64,000 nucleotides of DNA from Volvox africanus (lineage: Eukaryota > Chlorophyta > Chlorophyceae > Chlamydomonadales > Volvocaceae), in NCBI GenBank assembly GCA_030268105.1, contig BSDZ01000101.1:2480001-2544000 (forward strand), in the 5' to 3' direction. Each line of letters opens with the position of its first letter. Within the stretch, counting starts at the first letter, position 1. Positions 60,157 through 64,000 of this stretch are shown here, one piece after another. The translations under genes were made by a program, and so were the position numbers. The notes under the pieces are model-generated. The model had not been told where the DNA came from. It made no database searches and saw only the letters and a program-made list of their open reading frames with translations.

Positions 60157-61396
60157 CGCTCGTTCTGGTGGCCATGCGTGGTGAAGGATGCGGATAACTT
60201 CGTGCAGAGGTGCAGTCTATGTCAGCGCAATAAAGCACTATCAGGGCCAGGGGTTATTACAACCTTTACCTATACCAGATACCCCTTGGGAAAGTGTTTC
60301 TATGGACTTCGTAGTCGCGCTGCCCAAAACTGAGGGGGGATACGACTCGGTGTTCGTTATGGTCGATCGTTTGACCAAGATGGTTCACTTAGCCCCCTGC
60401 ACCTCGTCTTGCACCGCTGAGCAAACAGCATGATTATTTTTTGATAATGTGGTCCGATTGCATGGCATTCCTAAAAATCTGATATCCGATCGCGGCGGTC
60501 AATTCACGTCTAAGTTTTGGGAAGCACTATGTGAACTTGTCGGTATGCGCGTTCATTTGAGCACAGCATATCATCCACAATCCGATGGGCAAACCAAATG
60601 CACAAATCGCACGCTGGGCAATATGTTGAGGAATTTCGGGGGACGCACACCCTCTGTTTGGGATACATTTCTGACTTCGGCAGGATTTGCGCTTAACAAC
60701 ACTGTTAACCGCTCTACAGGTCAAAGCCCTTTCTTTCTGAATTATGGATTCCATCCTGCACTACCCGTATGGCTAAGGTTGGAGATAAATATCCCTGCGT
60801 CTAAAACCTTTGCCAAGTCGTTCCTATCCCGCATGACAGACGCAAAGGCATGCTTGGACGCGGCACAACAACGGACGACGGATTATTATAATAAATCCAA
60901 ACGAGACGTAACATTTTCGGTGGGACAAATGGTATTATTGAGCACTAAGAACTTGCGTTCGCTCGCCGACGGTTCCCGTAAATTGTTACCTCGCTGGATT
61001 GGGCCATATCCCATTGTTCGCATGGTAGGGAACGTAGCTGTGGACCTATCCCTACCCTCTGACATGAACATCCATCCCACATTTCATATATCCCTCATCC
61101 GTCCTTATCGCGGCATGGAGCCCGTTACAAACAACACCGATGCCCCTGCAGTAATGGACCCCGGTCCCGAGACCTGGATCGCAGGCAAGCAAAAAGTGTA
61201 TGATGTGGAGCGGATACTGGATTATCGGGTTCACCGCATAGGTCGACAACGACGAAAGCTGAAAGTGCACAAATATCTGGTCAAGTGGACTGGCTATTCT
61301 AGCGAGCATAATTCGTGGGAGCCAATGCTTAACTTCTTGCCGGAAATGAAGCCCCTGTTGGAGGAAGCTCACCTACGTGCCACGCAGACCAAATGA
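60157..61396 (+). pseudogene. pol: Integrase core, C-terminus and chromodomain, element 3
   Basis: 60157-60433 carries the second half of the zinc finger (CSLCQRNK) and the first core Asp ([18 protein letters not shown]), ending at a stop near 60431. 60449-61396 holds the second Asp ([15 protein letters not shown]), SDGQTKCTNRT where the catalytic Glu is replaced by Lys, the C-terminal integrase region and a chromodomain (YDVERILDYRVHR...YLVKWTGYSSEHNSWEP). It is inactive through both stops and the Glu change. Confidence 0.88.
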
Positions 61397-61455
61397 TCTC
61401 TGCAGTTGATGCTGTTTGATGCAGCAAGGACGCTGCATACGGGAGGGGGGAGAAT

Positions 61456-62262
61456 TGTTGTATGCGGGTTCGATCCCCACTTGCACTGAAGTAGACCGCA
61501 CTATATTTGGGCATTATAAAGCATAATACAATCATATTAGCATGATATATTCGAGTATATCTAGCTAATCAGGCATGTCGCATTCTCATCTACGACATCA
61601 CGCTGTCGGTCAACATGTTTGACTCGATGCTGATAATTAATGCGCGATGTATCCATTGGTATAATATTCCGCGTAATAATGCTTTGAATATTATTAGCTC
61701 ATCTGTGTCATAAACCATATGCGTATGCAAGAATGCGACGATTGTGATGGTTGGGTCGGCAACCGAATATAGATATTCGGACCTTGAATGCGTTGCATTC
61801 ATTAATATCACGGATTACGCGGTATTTAGAATAGTGCTATGAAGGTACTCACACTTGAGATCGAAATCCAGTGAGACCTGTACTGCGCATCGGTATCGCG
61901 ACGTGATAGGTGTGAGGACAGCCGCCTAGAGACTGAAGTCGGCTTGACGCTATTTTGGGTCAAGTACTCGTGTACTTAACTCGGTCTGATTCTGGTATAT
62001 ACGTTTTACTCATTTATTATCGGCCTGAGCTATTCCAGCATAGCATTCCCAGCCAGATGATGAACGCTGCCCGCGGGGTCTGACGGCAGACTCCTAATTT
62101 GCAACTGAAGATCATTGTAAGTTGAATCTTTCCTTATTTATAAGTCTTCCGCTGTCACGTTGCTTGCACTGAAGTGTCTTGCTGTTCGTAAGCACCATGC
62201 ACGTGTAGCTAACACTCAGACGTGCAGATTCAGTGCATGATTGAAGAAGGAAGGATACAACA
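61456..62262 (+). repeat. 3' LTR, element 3
   Basis: 807 bp, TGTTGTATGCGGG...GATACAACA, preceded by polypurine tract ACGGGAGGGGGGAGAAT (61438-61454) and followed by CACCC. Confidence 0.92.
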
Positions 62263-62290
62263 CACCCTACTCGTGAATGCCCTCTTTTAC
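62263..62290 (+). pseudogene. Gag zinc-knuckle relic, right part
   Basis: Continues the frame of 54832-54902 after the CACCC duplication (HPTRECPLL), including the last Cys of the knuckle. It is cut at 62290 by the LTR of element 4. Confidence 0.78.
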
Positions 62291-63111
62291 TGTTGTGCTA
62301 CGGTTCATTTCCCATCGACGCGTAGGTCGACGTGATCCTATGAGTCGAAGTGCTTTTGTGATGAACGCATTACATATGAATGAATCTGCATGATATAAAT
62401 GTATTCGCATACATTTATATATGCATCTGGCATGTTGTCATTGATCCATCGCGACATCGCATCATGGCAAATCCGCCTAGCATGCATGAATAACCGAAGC
62501 ATTGAAGTGCGCATTATGCTCGTGCTACAAAACGATAAGTAATATTATCTGATATAATATTACTTCATTAAAGCACACGTTGAAAGCGCCGCACTCGTCG
62601 CGATGCATGCCCTGCAACCGGATATCGTTATCCGGACCCTTGCATCATGCGAATGCCGGGAAGGCTTACACGTTGTTATGCGTAGACATCGCCTAGACGC
62701 AGTAGGGTTGTCACATCTAGGATCGGCCTCCTGATGTGAATCGTACGGCATTGCGATGCTGCGAGTATAACAGATGCGAGGACGGCTAAGCTAGACATTG
62801 GATACCGGAGAACACTTGTGTGTTCTACATTACTTTTGCTATACGATATCCTACTTAGCCCGAGCTAAAGCCTGAACTTCGCTAATCACCGCCGCGTGAT
62901 GATTGCTTGCTTCCGGCGCTGACGGCGATTTCGTCCATTGCATCGTTCTGATCCGTAATACTGTAAGTTATATCTCTCTTCGTCTTGAAGTCTTCCGCTG
63001 TCTCTGTTTGCTCTCGCTTGCCTTGCTGTACTTGCAAGTGCTCGCGCATCGGTGTCGATAGTCTCCAGACGTGCAGATACTCATGAGCAAACGCGAACGA
63101 GAGGTACAACA
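62291..63111 (+). repeat. 5' LTR, element 4
   Basis: 821 bp, TGTTGTGCTACGG...GGTACAACA, family 1 type with the same AT-rich hairpin and GGATATCGTTATCC palindrome. Confidence 0.92.
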
Positions 63112-63178
63112 ATTTGGTATCGAGACAGGTTCGTTGCCTAACTGTCTCTCTTTGTCTAATCGGAAGTAGGTTCTCTCT

Positions 63179-63612
63179 ATGGCGAGTTCCAGCGACGAAC
63201 CACGAGGACCGCTAGATACTTTTGCCGAAGACTTAGGCCGCGCCGTTTTGGACGCCGCCGCTTCCGGTTTGTAATTGTTTAATTGCTTTTACTTAGATTG
63301 CTGCACGTGTTGTGTAAGTGTACGCTCTGAGTCGCAGGTAATCTCAGTGCACCGGCATTGCTTGCCGCGGCGACTGAGACCGGCGTTCGTCCGGACCAGT
63401 TGGCGACTCTCATTGCTCAAACTACGGAGATCAGGACTCAGCTGGGCAATTACTTGCTGAGTTTGCTGAATCTTCTCAAGAGTACTGTCGGTAGGCTCAC
63501 CGAATCGCTTTGTACTCTTGCCTTTGCGATAGAAGTCGGCTTCTATTACGCAAACCTAGGGTATCGTTTCGTGCTCCATGTCCGCGGAACACGACGATAC
63601 GCCGCACACTAG
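63179..63612 (+). CDS. Leader ORF (ORF0), two putative exons, element 4
   Basis: Exon 1 63179-63266, putative intron 63267-63337, exon 2 63338-63612. All frames are open and highly similar to elements 1 and 2; exon 2 overlaps the gag start by 35 nt. Confidence 0.55.
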
Positions 63613-64000
63613 CCTAGCTAGCCAACCCGATTTCGTTGTAGCTGCTAGAGCGCCGGATAGAGGTCTTGAGACTGTTGGCGCGCGAGCCACTCAAGAGCCC
63701 CTTTTCCTTCAGACCCCTGCTCACTTAATTGTGCCGCATTCAGCAGTGAACACGAATATGGACAACACTGCTGGACCAAGGGTTCTGCCATTACCTCAAG
63801 CTCGAGGGCATGATGACATCCCTGAGGTGATGAGATTGTCGATTCCCGTTCCTAGGCTCAATATTTCGCTGACCGACAAGACACCAGGGCATAGCATAGC
63901 CGATGCAACTCGTGCGTACGTGCGTGACGCTAAAAAGTACCTCCAAGCTGTTCATGGTGGCGATAATGACGGTATCAGGTGTCTCTTCGTTGGTAACACC
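63578..64000 (+). CDS. gag: Gag N-terminus, partial, element 4
   Basis: ATG at 63578 (MSAEHDDTPHTSLASQPDF) is open to the window edge. It matches the first 141 residues of the element 1 and 2 Gag proteins and ends within the gag domain at CLFVGNT. Confidence 0.88.
   Translation, partial: MSAEHDDTPHTSLASQPDFVVAARAPDRGLETVGARATQEPLFLQTPAHLIVPHSAVNTNMDNTAGPRVLPLPQARGHDDIPEVMRLSIPVPRLNISLTDKTPGHSIADATRAYVRDAKKYLQAVHGGDNDGIRCLFVGNT

Larger units (their letters stand above)
54903..62262 (+). mobile_element. Element 3: older Ty3/gypsy chromovirus (family 2), decayed
   Basis: 7360 bp with 807-bp LTRs of a different sequence from family 1, flanked by CACCC (54898-54902 and 62263-62267). Gene order is the same as family 1, but gag and pol are broken by stops and frameshifts, and a TRIM is inserted in RNase H. 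By eye the LTRs differ at about twenty sites, many of them C/T or G/A, consistent with an older insertion than elements 1 and 2. Confidence 0.94.
62291..64000 (+). mobile_element. Element 4: partial family 1 gypsy chromovirus, cut by right edge
   Basis: 821-bp 5' LTR (62291-63111), primer site ATTTGGTATCGAGACAGG, ORF0 and the first 141 codons of gag. It inserted 23 bp beyond the element 3 duplication, within the same gag relic. The 3' end and target duplication are outside the window. Confidence 0.92.

Overview
This window is eukaryotic repeat-rich DNA. Evidence for a eukaryote: chromodomain-bearing Ty3/gypsy-type LTR retrotransposons (chromoviruses), GT-AG introns in a short multi-exon gene, long CA and TATATG microsatellites, and a nuclear-type tRNA-Ser with A and B boxes. 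No bacterial operon, rRNA, CRISPR or phage feature is visible. The species cannot be named from the sequence; CCCTAAAA-like motifs inside the repeat are only a weak hint towards green-plant or algal telomere repeats.

Layout. (1) 1-1492: 5' end of a minus-strand gypsy element (family 1) that runs off the left edge. (2) 1493-4092: the only plausible host DNA, with the 3' exons of an unrecognised multi-exon gene (1804-3128), a featureless spacer and a GCGTTAG-rich stretch. (3) 4093-54831: a modular macrosatellite of 20 recognisable units built from three blocks. Block A is about 1.1-1.2 kb when complete and contains a minus-strand tRNA-Ser(GCT) sequence, a conserved 99-codon open frame and, in most left units, CA and TATATG tracts. 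Core C is about 190 bp. Block B is about 445 bp and GC-rich. Periods are 1532 bp (A+C), about 2.2-2.3 kb (A+C+B+C), 1434 bp (short A+B+C), 2096 bp (short A+B+C+B+C) and 662 bp (B+C). (4) Two family 1 gypsy elements sit inside the array with clean 5-bp target duplications: element 1 (17860-24127, CTGAC) and element 2 (34259-41729, GCTTC). (5) 54832-62290: a gag zinc-knuckle relic, split by an older family 2 element (element 3, 54903-62262, CACCC), which itself carries an antisense 399-bp TRIM (59284-59682, AAAGG). (6) 62291-64000: a fourth family 1 element, cut by the right edge.

How the parts relate. All large elements share LTR ends (TGTTGT or TGTATT ... TACAACA), a primer-binding region resembling initiator tRNA-Met complement, a small leader ORF upstream of gag, a gag ending in an unusual C-X2-C-X3-H-X4-C knuckle, an in-frame UAG before pol, then protease, RT, RNase H, integrase and a C-terminal chromodomain. 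None visible in full is intact: element 1 has a nonsense codon and a net 1183-bp deletion across RNase H/integrase, element 2 one small frameshift in integrase, element 3 many stops. The TRIM has the same LTR end and primer site, so it was probably mobilised by this machinery.

Most interesting: (a) an apparently spliced leader ORF (called ORF0 here) upstream of gag, conserved in protein sequence between two families; (b) a conserved in-frame UAG GGG gag-pol junction suggesting stop-codon readthrough; (c) a macrosatellite carrying 18 tRNA-Ser(GCT)-like copies, 12 with a broken B box and 6 structurally complete, the complete ones confined to the recently amplified right-hand units; (d) the TRIM.
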